64,000 bases of DNA from Lamellibrachia satsuma. Its lineage: Eukaryota > Annelida > Polychaeta > Sabellida > Siboglinidae. The notes below the pieces were generated by a model. The model had not been told where the DNA came from. It saw only the letters and a program-made list of their open reading frames with translations, and searched no databases. The stretch covers positions 8,254,000-8,317,999 of the forward strand of contig BSQZ01000001.1 in the NCBI GenBank assembly GCA_033239005.1. The letters run 5' to 3'. Made by a program: the position numbers and the translations under genes. Each line of letters begins with the position of its first letter. The first letter of the stretch is position 1. Below, one piece after another: positions 13,181-25,190 of this stretch.

Positions 13181-13404
13181 TGTCGAGAGCTGTACAACGT
13201 AGCAATGGATGTGTCGTCCTATGATTTGTATCAGTGGTGCAGACAAACACCTAATCTCATCAATGATCTCAAACAAGGAACAACATATAATTACATCGAA
13301 AGAACTTATTTGTTTACTCCACTCTACAACACCATCTCTTGATGCGGCCAGCTACATCAACTGTTGGTAACCACATGATCTCAGACACCACGACTTGTTC
13401 ACAG

Positions 13405-13690
13405 AATGCTTACTTACACACTGTTAACAACGTTAACATTTCATTCCATAGAAGAACGCTTACTTACACACTGTTAGCAACGTTAACATTTCATTCCATA
13501 GAAGAACGCTTACTTACACACTGTTAGCAACGTTAACATTTCATTCCATAGAAGAACGCTTACTTACACACTGTTAACAACGTTAACATTTCATTCCATA
13601 GAAGTACGCTTACTTACACACTGGTAACAACGTTAACATTTCATTCCATAGAAGAACACTTACTTACACACTGTTAACAAGGTTAACCAC
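13405..13690. repeat. 50-bp tandem array, six copies
   Basis: The 50-bp unit contains CTTACTTACACACTGTTAAC and AACGTTAACATTTCATTCC. Copies start near 13405, 13455, 13505, 13555, 13605 and 13655. The unit holds the imperfect palindrome GTTAACAACGTTAAC. The array probably lies in the GPSM 3' UTR. Confidence 0.9.
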
Positions 13691-13976
13691 ACAATGAATG
13701 TAATAATGCAATGAACTCCGTCATTTCCTTACAATCCCAATATCTATATTCTATATATAGGCAGTTCGTGTATAATCCATGTATATACAGGAGTACCTAC
13801 TTGAGTGATATGGTGCAAACGATCATGAGCTCAGCGAACTAAACAAAGCCAGTTAATCAATGACAAAGTATGAAGCAACCCTACATAAATTGTTCAAAGG
13901 CAGCTTCTACCAATTTCGATGAAAGCCCTTCCCGCCTGCCCACAGACATTGTTGAAAACAGAACTGGATGCTGATT

Positions 13977-15213
13977 TCATTTTCCCTTCACTTTGTGCAA
14001 GTCCGCCCGCCTCTTTTTTGATGATGACGAATTCGTTGTGTTAGTGGCGGCAATGACAGGTGTCGCCACCGTCAGTGTGGGCATGCATGATCGTTGTTCA
14101 TCAAGTCGATTTGATTGCACCCGCTGTATGAGATTGAAGAAGTCTTCATCGGGAACAGTAGGGGCCACAACCTTCGGCAGACTGCTGCGCTGGTCTTCAA
14201 GGCGCGAACTCTGCAACAACCATATAGATGATCAAATGAATGAGTTAAATAAATTAGTGAAAACATGATGCAAATAAAATTATATACACATAGTAAAGAT
14301 ATGTAATATGTAAAAGATTAATTAGCTTAATAAATAACATTAAATTAGTTAAAACATGACACATATATATGCATAGAATTAAATAAATACTAATAACACA
14401 GTGGTAACGATACAATCAGTTCCTAAAAAATGTCACTGTTGGGTCAGTAGTATTGTATAATAATTGCTCATATGTATGTAAAGTTGATGTCTAACGTGAC
14501 AACTGTTATTTCAGCACCAACCTGACACTTCATGAGCATTTCAAAGAACTGGTCGTCCAGCGATGTGTGGTTCACGATCATGTGTTCTGCGATGAATGGC
14601 GCCATCACCACCTCGCTGTCTTGCAGTCCAGGGAAGTCCGACAAGTTCGCTCGTTGATCGTTCATGCGTGATCCCTGAATGCCAGCTATCATGTCGAAGA
14701 AATCATCAGCTGCAACAGTGAACCGATGCCGCTCAAGATGCGAAATCGAATGGGTAAAGACCACTATTGTTTGTTTAAGGATATATTTTGGGCGTCCTCA
14801 GATATACTCCCACTTTATTACTGTTAGTGTGTTATATCAGAACAATCCAAGAAGTATCGGAACATTCTCAGAAATTACTCTGTGAAAAATAGCATATATT
14901 TTTATTATTACAAATACGTATATGTAAAGAACCACATTGACCTATTTTACTGTAAAAAATGTAATTCCTGGATTTAGCCCTATACAGTTTTTATTAAAAT
15001 TGTGCAAAATATGTGACTATAAAAAAACTAGATCAGTACTTTGACTAGCAACAATAGTTCACCTATTTCTGGCTCCGCGTTTTCCTTGTTTGCTTCGCTG
15101 CTACATGAGTTGGCGCCCCCTGTTAGGCGGAATGAACACCGTTGGTCATCGATGCGGCGACTCTGATAACGACTGAGTAGATCAAAGAAGTTGTCGTCAT
15201 CCAATAAGACCTT
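13977..15213 (-). other. GoLoco motif exons of the GPSM gene
   Basis: Exons 10-12 encode the four Galpha-i/o-binding GoLoco motifs: DDNFFDLLSRYQSRRIDDQR, ADDFFDMIAGIQGSRMNDQR, DDQFFEMLMKCQ/SSRLEDQR and DEDFFNLIQRVQSNRLDEQR. The third is split by a phase-0 intron (14211-14521) after KCQ. All keep the terminal DQR triad, whose Arg contacts nucleotide in known GoLoco complexes. After the fourth motif lies a Ser/Thr-rich tail ending in a basic segment, KKRRADLHKVKGK. Confidence 0.92.
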
Positions 15214-18200
15214 CTGTAACACACAACGGGGTGTCGAGGATTAATCTTGGGGCAGCAGTATTCCAATGTTCTCGCCAATATTATTCAGCACAAAAAGTAA
15301 AGGTTCATTCTAACATAGTGCAGCATCCAGTCCTTGAAATTGTTCAAGACACTTTACACTTCAACCCCTGGCATACCTGATCATTCCAATGCCATCTTGA
15401 CTTCTCTGGGAAGCATTCAGCCATGCTGCAATTACTGCGCGAAGATTACTCATTCACATATCCACCACTGTCTATGACCATGTACTGTACAATGTGGGGT
15501 TGAATCCTCTTGCTGCCGTTTCTAAACTTAGGCAATTTCATTCACCCCACTTGCCACAGTTCATTCAGCTTTAAATGAGTCCCTGGCTGAGTGGTGGATA
15601 TGTGAACGAATAGTCTTCGTGCAGTAATTGCAGAGTGGCTGAATGCTTCCCAGAAGAGTCAAGCTGGCATTGGAATGAACAGGTCTTTCCAGAGGATGAA
15701 GTTTAATGTGTTTTGTACAGTCCCAATGACTGAATACAATACTGTACAAGAATGTACCTTTTTACCTATCTGTTAGAAGTCCCATTACAACAGTCAATCT
15801 AGATTACAAATATGATTACTTGAATGTCTTGTTAATATGAATGCTTCAGTTTATTATTAATTGCCATAGTAGTAGCTTGAATACCAGGTTACCAATGATG
15901 TCATACAAATAAAGGTGTAATTTAGAAGGGAGACAATGCAAATGAGATACCAAATACACAGACGGTCAAGCAGTATCTTGTTCTGAAAACTATTCTACTT
16001 TGCCAGACTCATACAATCACAATTGTAGAATCCTAACTAGGCATAATTATAAGCAATTCTCAAAAGGTCGCCTATCATAATTAATCATAACAAAATATAT
16101 GTCTTTAATGTACTATATCTATATAAGATGTTGTGATGGTCAATAATGACATACATATGTGTGCTTGCTGTGTCCTCATTTTGAGGCCTATTCTTAGGAT
16201 TAAGACAATGTAAAATTGATCACATATGACACACCTATGGAACGACCTTTTGAGAACTGCTCATATGTGGCCACAGTGGCCGTACCTGAGAGCCAGCTTT
16301 GCCAGTCTGCATACACCGGGGCAGATCTGTTGCGATGCTCGCCGCTTTCTGTAACTTCATCTTTGAGTTTGCTAGCTTCACCGACTCACTCTTCGTATCC
16401 TTCTGTTGTAGCAACACACAAATGGAATCTCTAAAGATCACCATGACAGTAACACAGGGTCTGGACACAGTGGTGACTGATGGAGACAGGAGACAACAAG
16501 AGAGATGGAGATTGATTGAATGACAAATGAATATTGACCTTGTGATGAAAAGAGACAGAGACTGACCTTGAGATGATAAGAGGCAAAGACTGACATTGAG
16601 ATACGAGACTGACCTTGAGATGATGAGACAGAGACTGACCTTGAGATAATAAGCGATGAAGACTGACTTTGGGATAATAAGAGACAGAGACTGCCCTTGC
16701 AATAAGAGATGGGGACTGACCTTGTCAGGTGTGATCTTTACGAGTTCCAGGTTTTCCATGCTGCGACGTCGCATGCGTGACTGTTGTTCTGTCAAGGCAT
16801 TGACTGTGTCGTCAGAACTGTACAACAAACACAGGTCAAACTACCAGCCAGATGGCATCCGCCCGTTCCTGTTTCCTACCTATCAACTGCTATGTGACTC
16901 CTCTGTATTTTCTACCGCACTTTTAGTTCAAATTGATTGTGTTCAAAGTGTAAACACAACTATGAATATGACAGAAAAATTAGTTTAATTCTTTAATAAA
17001 TTTTGCATGAAAATTGCACACAATACAGATGAGACAACCAAATATATGTGCACTGTACTGTGAATGTTGTACATGTACTGAAGAATTTGACAAAATAAAA
17101 ATTTAATTATCTGTCTGACAACACAGAAATACTATGCAACAGATGAGAAAAAAAAGTTGCAATTATCTAACAGACAAATCTTTGTATGTACTAAGTCACA
17201 TGACAGAGACTTGGGGTCAATTACATTACACCAATTCCAATTATACACCAATTCCACCGTCAAAAATACCAATTCCAGAACACCAATTCCAATTATCAAT
17301 TACATACTGAAATAACAGTATGTGAACACAGCAACCATAGATATACTCAACACCAAAAATAACATCTATTTTAGAGCAGCTTCAACATATTATATTTCAT
17401 TGATTATTTACCCAAAAAATTAAGCTAAAAAGTTACATATGTAAAACAAGTATTAAAAAGTAAAAAGTAAATGAAAATATCAATTAAATTTTCACGAATT
17501 CCAATTATGTAATTGGCGCTTGAATTCCAATGTAATTGGTGCCCATGTGCTCACATGTACGTATTAAATCACATGACCAACCTGTTGCTACTGCTCAGAC
17601 CAAGAATGTTGTTGAGGTCTGCGAGATTCATCCTAGCGGTCACATGACCTGTCTCGTCACCGATCTAAAATCACACGGACAGTTAGTTACTTATATATTT
17701 ATTGGTCTGTTCATCAGTCGTCGACTGTAAATGCAGGCGAACTAGAAACAGCTTGTTCATAAGTGGAGTATAGCAGCTAGGAGTGTCCGTCTGTTTAATT
17801 TTACTTGTTGTAAACAGTTACAATATACTATTTGATTTGACAGGTGTTTGTGTATCTTTTGTTACTTACTCATGTGAAACTGTTTACGTTGCTACCATGT
17901 GGCGAGTTGTTATATGATCTCATGAATATGTTCATTCAGTGCACGATGTCACAGCAAGGATGGCCAAATTACAGATTATGCTACTGAAAGCCTAAATACC
18001 AATATTTTCAAATGCCTTTTGTCACTTTACGAGATTCGTATTAATTAATGTACACACATAAATAGTGCAAACAATTATTTCAAAATATACGGGTTCCACC
18101 AGATGTAATGGCTGACTGAAGTAATCTGACTACTCACTGTTCAGAACTGAATATTTGCACATATTTGTGCATCATCTGTTATTTACCCAAGTCTTCATTA

Positions 18201-21200
18201 TTCCCCTAGTATGCTACAGTAAAATACCTATTAGTTTACTAGAAAAAATGCCAATCCTCCGGACGGGATAACTTGGTAGTTTGTGAGTGACTGTCATGAA
18301 AACCATATAAAAAAAATTTCAGGATATACAACATTATCACAGAAATATCCGTAGTTGGTGCTGCCAGTCAAATATCTTGATGGCTTCTTGGAATCCAACT
18401 CTCAAAAATAATACTGGCAGTCACAGTAAAGTTTAGCAACACTTTGCCCTTGTATTATGTAACTTGGAACAATCGAAGAATACAAGCATGACGTGAAAAA
18501 CTGAATGTAACTGTTCACATAGAGTTGTGGACAACTGTATGTAATAACTACAAAGGGTAATTTGATTGTTCATATAGAGTAATAGCAGGGTAAATTTCAG
18601 AAAAATAAAAACTGAAGACCTGACCGTGGGGTCGTAGATGATCACCCGAAAGTTTGATGCCCGAGATGCAAAGTATCTAGGAGGAGTAGCATAACATAAA
18701 CATACACTTGCTTGATTATAGTACGATGTACATCTTTAGACAGTTGAACCTCGTTATAATGCGGTGGTCGGGGTCCATGATATCGGATCACGTTGTAAGC
18801 AACATGTGTCATGTGTTCCCAAATCTGCCACCAGGGGACTATTAAACAACAGCAATCTCCATTCCAAAAATGCTGTCAAAGCCACTGCCACTGTGCACTG
18901 ACTACACTGCTTATACACGGCTAACATAGCTTGCTAAATGTGTCAACTAGCGTCAATGTGTATTATTTTTTTAATATCGCACTTTGTTGAGCTGAATAAA
19001 ATACATGCATGTACAGTTGTGGAATAGATTTGTTATGACGAACTGGTACAGATTGATCAATTAATGCAATTTGAAAATAATAACCTGGATCTGAGTAACC
19101 GAACATGTATATGAGTTGACACATGCAGTGTGAAAGCTGATTAAACATTGAAAACAACAATTATAGGTTGCACCAATAATTATTTCACTTCGTCTTTCAA
19201 ACGACCTTGAAGAAGAAAATCACAACGCACATCTCCTGTGCACTGATTCACTGTTTCATATGCAGATGATGATTTTCGTGTTTTTGCATAACCTGTAACA
19301 CGTCTTTGAGTTTGGCTTAGCACCGTGAAAAGCTAGATTTATAATGCAACGGAAGCATGCCATTTCACCCATTTTATACTGGTGTTGGCTCCTAAATAGC
19401 TTTTAAGACTATTTGACTGATTCTTTGTGAATCTCGATTGCAATTTACAAATCGCCGAGGCGAGGGTGAAGGCAGCAACATAATATGATTGATGCCAGCG
19501 CAGAATAAACATTGAAACAACAGCTCACCAATCATTCATTATTCACCTACAGTTCTAAGTAGGTTTGACAAACACGAGGCGTACATCATACAAAACAAGC
19601 GTTAGTTAGGAAATAGACTGGTACGGTGATCATAGCGTCGGCACACGAACGCGGGCGAAACGCCATTCCCAGGCGGCAAAAAAACTGCGGACCATGACCG
19701 ACCGCAGTAAATCTGAATCTGTGTTGTTGGGGCACGGAATAATGAGACTTGACTGTAATGCATATATGCTGGGTCCGGAGAAGTTCATGAGCAAAAAGGC
19801 CAGATAGAAGATTGATGAATGACCCGAGGGAAGAGATCACGATGCAGTTGAGCTTAACAGGAAGAATAGTAAGAAGCCGTATGATGTGGGCAGGTCACTT
19901 GGTACGGTTGGACGAGGGCTGACAACCAAAGAAAGCAGGCGATGAAACACCCAGGCCACATAAAAGGGGCCAGACCGCAACTAAAATGGTAGAACTGCAA
20001 AAAGAGGGACGTGAGAAAGGAGGAGGAGGAGGACAAGTGGAGGGAGAAGGATGTCGATTGGGAGAAGTGGGAAGGGATAACAGCTGGGGCAGTGCAGCAG
20101 CGCATGAACTAGCCTAAGCCCTTTATAAGGGAGCTGTGAGGAAGAAAAGAATGCTATATTCGTTCTGAGCGTCTAGACTGTGCATTGCCCACCTCCTTTG
20201 AGATCTCGAGATGTTGGACGGCGAACTGCCGTGCGTTCTCGTGGTTGCCAAGGGCCGTGTGTGCATTGCCGAGGCTCCAGCACGCCCGCCCCTCGCCGAC
20301 ACGATCCTGCAGGGCCTTAGCGATCTGCAAATGTTGCACGTGGTAGTCTATGGCTCGCTCGTAGTCTCGCAGTAACGTGTACGTGTTACCCAGGCTGTAG
20401 CATGCCTGGGCCTCAAGCGCTTGGTCGCCCAGCTGACGCGCAATCTGCAGCGTCTTCCTGCATAACACACATTTAAATAATTTTATTATTAACCTTTTGA
20501 GGACCAAACCCCGATATATCGGGGTTGGCGAGTAGTGCTTACGTTGATCGCTAGATGTCAGCAGCGTTTCTGTGCATAGCCAATACGGAAAGACCCGTAT
20601 ACAGCCATATAATTTGTTGCCATTTTGAGACCATTCCGAGATTTTTCCTGTTGTTTTTTAATTTTTGAGAGCTTTGTGAAGTTGAACATGGATCGTCGAC
20701 GATTCCTGATTCGAGGGATTGACAACTACGAACGGGTATTGGATGCTATAGGTTTAGATTCGGATGAATCAGACGAAAGCAGTGTTGTTGACAGCGAGAT
20801 CGATGTGGCTGACGATTTGGATGAATAAGTGCCGTCACCAGATGCTTAGGGCAGCGAAATTTCAGGTATGTTTTGCTACGCAGGTGCAAACACAGGTAAA
20901 ATTTAGAAGAAAACCTTCGAGGCATCGATGTCTCCCAACATAATAATGTTTTTTACATTGAAATCAGTAATTTAGATCGAAAACATAATGGTAGGAAGCG
21001 GCAGCCATGACCGACCATATTTTGACAGCTGTCGAACAGGGCACTCGCTTGTAGTGGGCGTGTCAGTTTTGGGGTAGGGTGAGCGATATTACAGTGTGTT
21101 TGGTCAATTATGTTCAAATGTTATTTGCTGCACCTTGTTTACTGGGTATATTTTGCACATTATTAGTAACAAGTAAATAACGCATACAGGACAGTCAATT

Positions 21201-24200
21201 GTTTCCTTTATTTATAGATGAAATGATATTTGATGCATTTGTTTCAATTTTAGAAGCACCACATCCTGCCAACCAGGAGCCTGGCCCATCACAGCCTGGC
21301 CCATCACAGCCTGCCGATCCACAGCCTGGCCCATCACAGCCTGCCGACCCACAGAAAATATATATTTTGATATAACTATTTTGAACATCATGAATTGTAT
21401 AGTTCAATACACTGAACCATTAGTTATCCGTGCCCACATTCTGCACTCACGCTACTTGCATACTATGCGAGATATTTTTTACATATTTGCCTCAAATGAC
21501 AGCAATTTTTGTTCAAATTTATAGAGTACATATTGTTTATCACAATGAAACACATATTTGCTGTATTTGCATGTATATTTTTTGTAGGGATTGCATAATA
21601 ATCAAGAATATATAAAAAAAAAATTGAATTAATTTTTTTTTTTTTTATATTTATTTTTCAATTTGTTTTTAGTAATCACACAACATTCATTCTTGTGTAA
21701 TCAAATAGAGAAATAAATGCTCTTTCAGAAAATATATACTTTTGTATACTTATCTATGGTAGTTTTCATTCTGCAACCATCTATAGATACCCTCCCTTGG
21801 TTATAGTAGCGCTGGCCCCAGAAACTTGGTCTTCAAAAGGTTAACTTGCATAACACAAAACTACCTAAAGCAGTAATTAAAAAAATTTATTTGGCATAAA
21901 AAAATATAAGAATACGTGACCCTTACTTGTAATGTTCCGCTGACGTCAGCACTCAACAAATGACCCTTGTAATGTCCCGCTGATGTCATCACTCGACAAA
22001 TGACCCTTACTTGTAATATTCTGCTGATGTCAGCACTCAACAAATGATCCTTACTTGTAATGTTCTGCAGCAACTTCAAATTCGCCCAGGAATATGTGCG
22101 CATTGCCCAGATTGCTGTAGGCACGCCTCTCTGCGGCTTTGTCACCGAACTCCTTCGCGATGGCAAGTCTCTGGAGGTAAACACAAGTCATTCCACTGTT
22201 ATGCTGTAGATGTTTATGTTCTTAGTAATATATATATATATCTATGCAAAATTTATTAACACGAAATTATAATATTTTGTTATTAAAAATAAAATTTATT
22301 CAAGCAAACAAATGCTTACCTACACTATATCAGGGCTGAGTCCAATTGCATATTTGTAATACATTACCTGATCTGATACTACGTTTGAATGCACTCACAC
22401 TTCTTGTGAATATGAGTGCACAATATGTAAGAAGAGTTCACGACCCCCATGACCTCGAAAAGGAGCATAACAATTAAAGTCAATTCATTTCTTTCAATTT
22501 AAAAAAAAATGGCAGTGAAAAGAGATTTGGCGGAATTGGGAGGGGAGAACGAGAGTGAGTAGCCTTGACTGTGAGGTTTCCCTTGACGAACCTCCTCATG
22601 GTTCCTCACGGCCAGGTTGAAGTTTCCCAGCAGGTAGTGTGTGTTGCCGAGGTTGCCACAAGCCCGGCCTTGTGCTGCTCGGTCGCCCAACTCTCGCACA
22701 ATCTCCAGGTTGCTCCTAGCAACACAGTAGTACATCATCAGGAACTCTCTAGTAACTGAGACTGGATCGCAACTATTTCCTGTACGAACAGTGACGTGTA
22801 TACCCAAACGTACAAGCACTCACAAAAGGAGGTTAGATAGTATCAGACCTGGAGTAATCCATAACTTGTTCTATTCATTTATTGTCCTCTATTAGAACGA
22901 GTACTTCCTGATATCCAATCTACACTGATCCTTTACTAATGTTACTTCATATCCTCTAGTTCAACTACCTTTCTTGAGTGAGAAAAACTATAAATATTTT
23001 CATACCCATTCAATATCTTAAAAACTTCAATTTGATCTCCTCTTAACCTCCTTGTCTCTAGGGTTGTTAAACCACATTCTTTTAGGCGTTCTTTTCGCTG
23101 AGCTTGGGTTTTTGAATCGTAAATGATTACGTAACAAATGTAATCGGAAATCATTGATTACCTTAAAACTGAACAGAGTGCTACATACTAACTTGTTCTA
23201 ACTAAGGGGTAACTAGAAGTAATTAGAGGTCATAACAACATAATATAAAAACTTCTATCGTGCCTAAGTCCTCAGAAACCAAAGCTCAGAAATGCAAATC
23301 AACAAAGAGTCAACCTGCAACTGGTCTTACTCGTAGTAGTCAGCTGCCTTCTGTAGAGATTCCTTCACTTCGGCAGGGAACTCCCCTGGGTCTTGGTGGG
23401 CGCTTCGACTCAGTTGTTTGCCCTTGGCATGGTACACGTTACCCAGGTTGTACAATGCCCTCGCCTCTCCAATCTGCAGCAGCAACTCGAGGGTGAGGAC
23501 TTCAGAACACTACAGAACTGACAAGTGTCTGTCAAAGGCATGTTCAGTGCTCTCTGTAAGACAATCCTTGTCAACTTGCCTTCTGGATTTTGTGGCCCTA
23601 CATAGCAATTTTACTAAATATCGTTAAATCTTGCTAAATACTGCTAAATGTTTTTAAACCTTGTTAAATGTTTTTAAACCTTGTTAGATGTTTTTAAACC
23701 TTGTTAGATGTTTTTAAACCTTGTTAGATGTTTTTAAACCTTGTTAGATGTTTTTAAACCTTGTTAGATGTTTTTAAACCTTGTGAATTCAAAGGGAAGG
23801 TAGACAGGCAGTCAATAATCACCACAGAAACAGAAATTTGACTGAGCCAGTTCGGGTCGTAGTGGATTTTCAAGCAGCTTCATGTTTGGTGTCTGGTTGA
23901 AAAGGAGCAGGGTGAAGGTGCTGAAAAATTACAGTGTTGCATTTTGGCATAAACCAGCATAAACCTTTCGTTGACGCACATATTAACCTAAACACCCTCA
24001 GGGACTTGTAGGCCCGCAGTCCTTAAACTCACTCGGTCAGCGATTTCCTTCGAGAGATCCAGATGGCGCTGGCAACATGCTATGGCCTCTTCGAACTTGC
24101 CAAGAACCTTGAGTGTGTTTCCTAGGTTACCGCTTGCCTTTGCCTCTCCAAGTTTATCCCCGACGGTCCTGAGAAAAAAGTAACTCAACATGTTTTATAA

Positions 24201-24850
24201 ACACATAAATTTTCTTAGTGTCTATGTTTTCACTTACTTATGCAATTCATTTCCATCAATTCTGTTGTGTACGTTCTGACATTATATAACATGGTTGCTT
24301 TCGTAGACATTCATGAACTGACTGGGCATGTCATCAGTGCGTTTCTTGTTAGCTTTGGGTCCACGAGGTGGCGTCACTGTCCAATCCTCAGTTGTGATAT
24401 GCTCCCTTTGTCTACATCATCACTACAGTGAGGGATAATCTCAAAACATGCATGTACGACGCTACACAAAATTAGTTTCATGTGGGGAAGGGGTCAACAG
24501 CTGTTTCATTTAGCGCTGTACATCAATGTACTTTCCAAAATTCTCAATTCTACTTCTCAATTAGAGAAGTAGATAATTTGACAAACTTTAAGCCCTGTGC
24601 ACCTATTTCCGCCATGCCTGCTGCCTCACCTTGCAAGGTTAAGATCATGTTTGTGGTACTCCAGGGCTTTGCCATACTCTGTAAGATAGAAGTACGCGTT
24701 CCCTAGCTGGCTGTAGATGGCGCTAAGTGTCTTCAAGTCATTCGTACCGACACGGATGGCCGACTCGAAGAACTGGACGCCGGTGCGACAGTCGCCCACT
24801 TTACACAGTCGTTCCCCCTCCAGGGCCAGCTCCATACAGGTTCCCTCCAT
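13977..24850 (-). CDS. GPSM2: G-protein signalling modulator GPSM1/2 (LGN/Pins)
   Basis: Twelve coding exons on the minus strand: 24630-24850 (ATG at 24850, in GTGACCATGG), 24033-24168, 23331-23473, 22592-22715, 22055-22170, 20193-20457, 17582-17664, 16721-16817, 16286-16402, 15063-15213, 14522-14709, 13977-14210. All phases join to 624 aa plus stop, close to the roughly 680 aa of vertebrate members. Residues 1 to about 350 are TPRs (start MEGTCMELALEGERLC; SGNLGNTLKVLG; GNLGNTHYLLGNF; CYSLGNTYTLLRDYE). A linker holds SMENLELVKITPDK. Four GoLoco motifs with the conserved DQR follow at about 439-460, 486-506, 536-555 and 568-587. Known family members link Galpha-GDP at the cortex to NuMA and dynein and orient the spindle. 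The similarity does not separate GPSM1 from GPSM2. A 5' UTR acceptor may precede the ATG (GTTGGCAG), with a possible non-coding exon near 26.0-26.17 kb. Confidence 0.94.
15305..15480 (-). mobile_element. tRNA-derived SINE, 3' half
   Basis: Read on the minus strand it matches the body and tail of the SINE at 37005-37335 (TTCCCAGAGAAGTCAAGATG and downstream). It lies next to an oppositely oriented copy, inside a GPSM intron. Confidence 0.8.
15482..15775 (+). mobile_element. tRNA-derived SINE, 5'-truncated
   Basis: It shares GTGGATATGTGAACGAATAG and GAATGCTTCCCAGA with the copies at 37.0 and 54.3 kb and ends in AAGAATGTACCTTTTTACC. The tRNA head is mostly missing. With the previous element it forms an inverted pair. 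Confidence 0.85.
16540..16735 (-). repeat. 28-bp minisatellite built on the GPSM exon 8 donor
   Basis: Seven or so units of about 28 bp (plus strand GACTGACCTTGAGATGATAA) run up to the end of exon 8. On the gene strand each good unit reads AAGGTCAGTC, identical to the true exon end plus donor CAAG/GTCAGTC at 16721/16720. Several units therefore hold a donor-like site. Confidence 0.85.
17665..20192 (-). other. GPSM intron 6
   Basis: AT-rich intron without a coding segment I can support. It contains a low-complexity CACCAATTCCAATTA stretch near 17220-17310 and a transposon-end-like CTCGTTATAATGCGGTGG near 18750. A GA-rich strip lies near 19990-20060. Confidence 0.4.
20493..21840 (+). mobile_element. 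piggyBac-family element, internally deleted
   Basis: The element is bounded by TTAA on both sides (20489-20492 and 21841-21844), the piggyBac target duplication. Its ends are CCTTTTGAGGACCAA and the complement of CCTTTTGAAGACCAAG. A perfect 20-bp palindrome AACCCCGATATATCGGGGTT lies next to the left end. A transposase N-terminal remnant is present, and the catalytic part is missing in this 1.35-kb copy. It sits in GPSM intron 5, antisense, with its left TTAA 32 bp from the exon 6 acceptor. Confidence 0.9.
20688..20828 (+). pseudogene. piggyBac transposase N-terminal remnant
   Basis: ATG at 20688 opens MDRRRFLIRGIDNYE followed by an acidic run (DSDESDESS, DSEIDVADDLDE) and a stop at 20826-20828. 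After the stop a PSPDA-like piece and, at 21254-21358, a PGPSQP-rich repeat continue the decayed N-terminal region. The Asp-rich catalytic core is absent, so it cannot encode an active transposase. Confidence 0.75.
21915..22060 (-). repeat. 40-44-bp repeat containing the GPSM exon 5 donor
   Basis: Three units at about 21918, 21961 and 22001 repeat the sequence at the end of exon 5. On the gene strand the true junction is GCAGAACATTACAA/GTAAGG. Two units keep the exon-end sequence and the GTAAGG donor; the middle one lost the GTAA. Confidence 0.9.
22850..23110 (-). mobile_element. CR1/L2-type LINE fragment (RT C-terminus)
   Basis: Minus strand encodes [20 protein letters not shown] then [14 protein letters not shown], as in the copy at 51.9-52.4 kb. 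It lies in GPSM intron 3. Confidence 0.9.
23640..23785. repeat. 20-bp minisatellite
   Basis: About seven copies of TTGTTAGATGTTTTTAAACC. The motif resembles the CTTGTTAAATC tails of the local LINE family and may be an expanded tail (inference). Confidence 0.9.
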
Positions 24851-24869
24851 GGTCACTGCCAACGGTAGA

Positions 24870-25190
24870 AATAATTTTTATCACTCAAGAAAGAAGATGG
24901 TAGAACTAGAGGACACAAGGTAACATTAGTGAACGATCAGTGTAGATTGGATATCAGAAAGTACTCGTTCTTACAGAGGACAATAAATGAATGGAACAAA
25001 TTATCTACAGATTGTGTAAATGCTAGCAGTGTAAATATGTAAAAAAAGATAAATATCTCATAAGGGCGGGTTATACATAGATGAAAACTTGTTGGTCTCT
25101 CGATAAGCCAATGGCTACCTTGTCCACTGTCAGCTGGGTATTTTGCTTTGAATGGTTATCTTGTTAAAACTTGTTAAAACGTACAACTAC
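24870..25190 (+). mobile_element. CR1/L2-type LINE 3' end
   Basis: It carries the C-terminal RT region with frameshifts ([16 protein letters not shown], [19 protein letters not shown]), then a 3' UTR with TCTCGATAAGCCAATGGC and a tail of CTTGTTAAAA repeats. It lies just upstream of the GPSM start codon, in opposite orientation. Confidence 0.85.

Larger units (their letters stand above)
20193..24850 (-). other. TPR-encoding exons of the GPSM gene
   Basis: Exons 1-6 encode the tandem TPR/LGN repeats that in known LGN/Pins bind NuMA/Mud and Inscuteable. Repeated core signatures are G-x-LGNT/A-x-x-x-LG. Exon 3 carries the non-repeat insert AKGKQLSRSAHQDPGEFP, a family feature located between two TPRs in vertebrate LGN. 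Confidence 0.9.

Noticed and set aside
20688..20828. Host gene encoding a small acidic protein
   Set aside because: It lies inside a TTAA-flanked piggyBac element and matches the position and composition of a transposase N-terminus.
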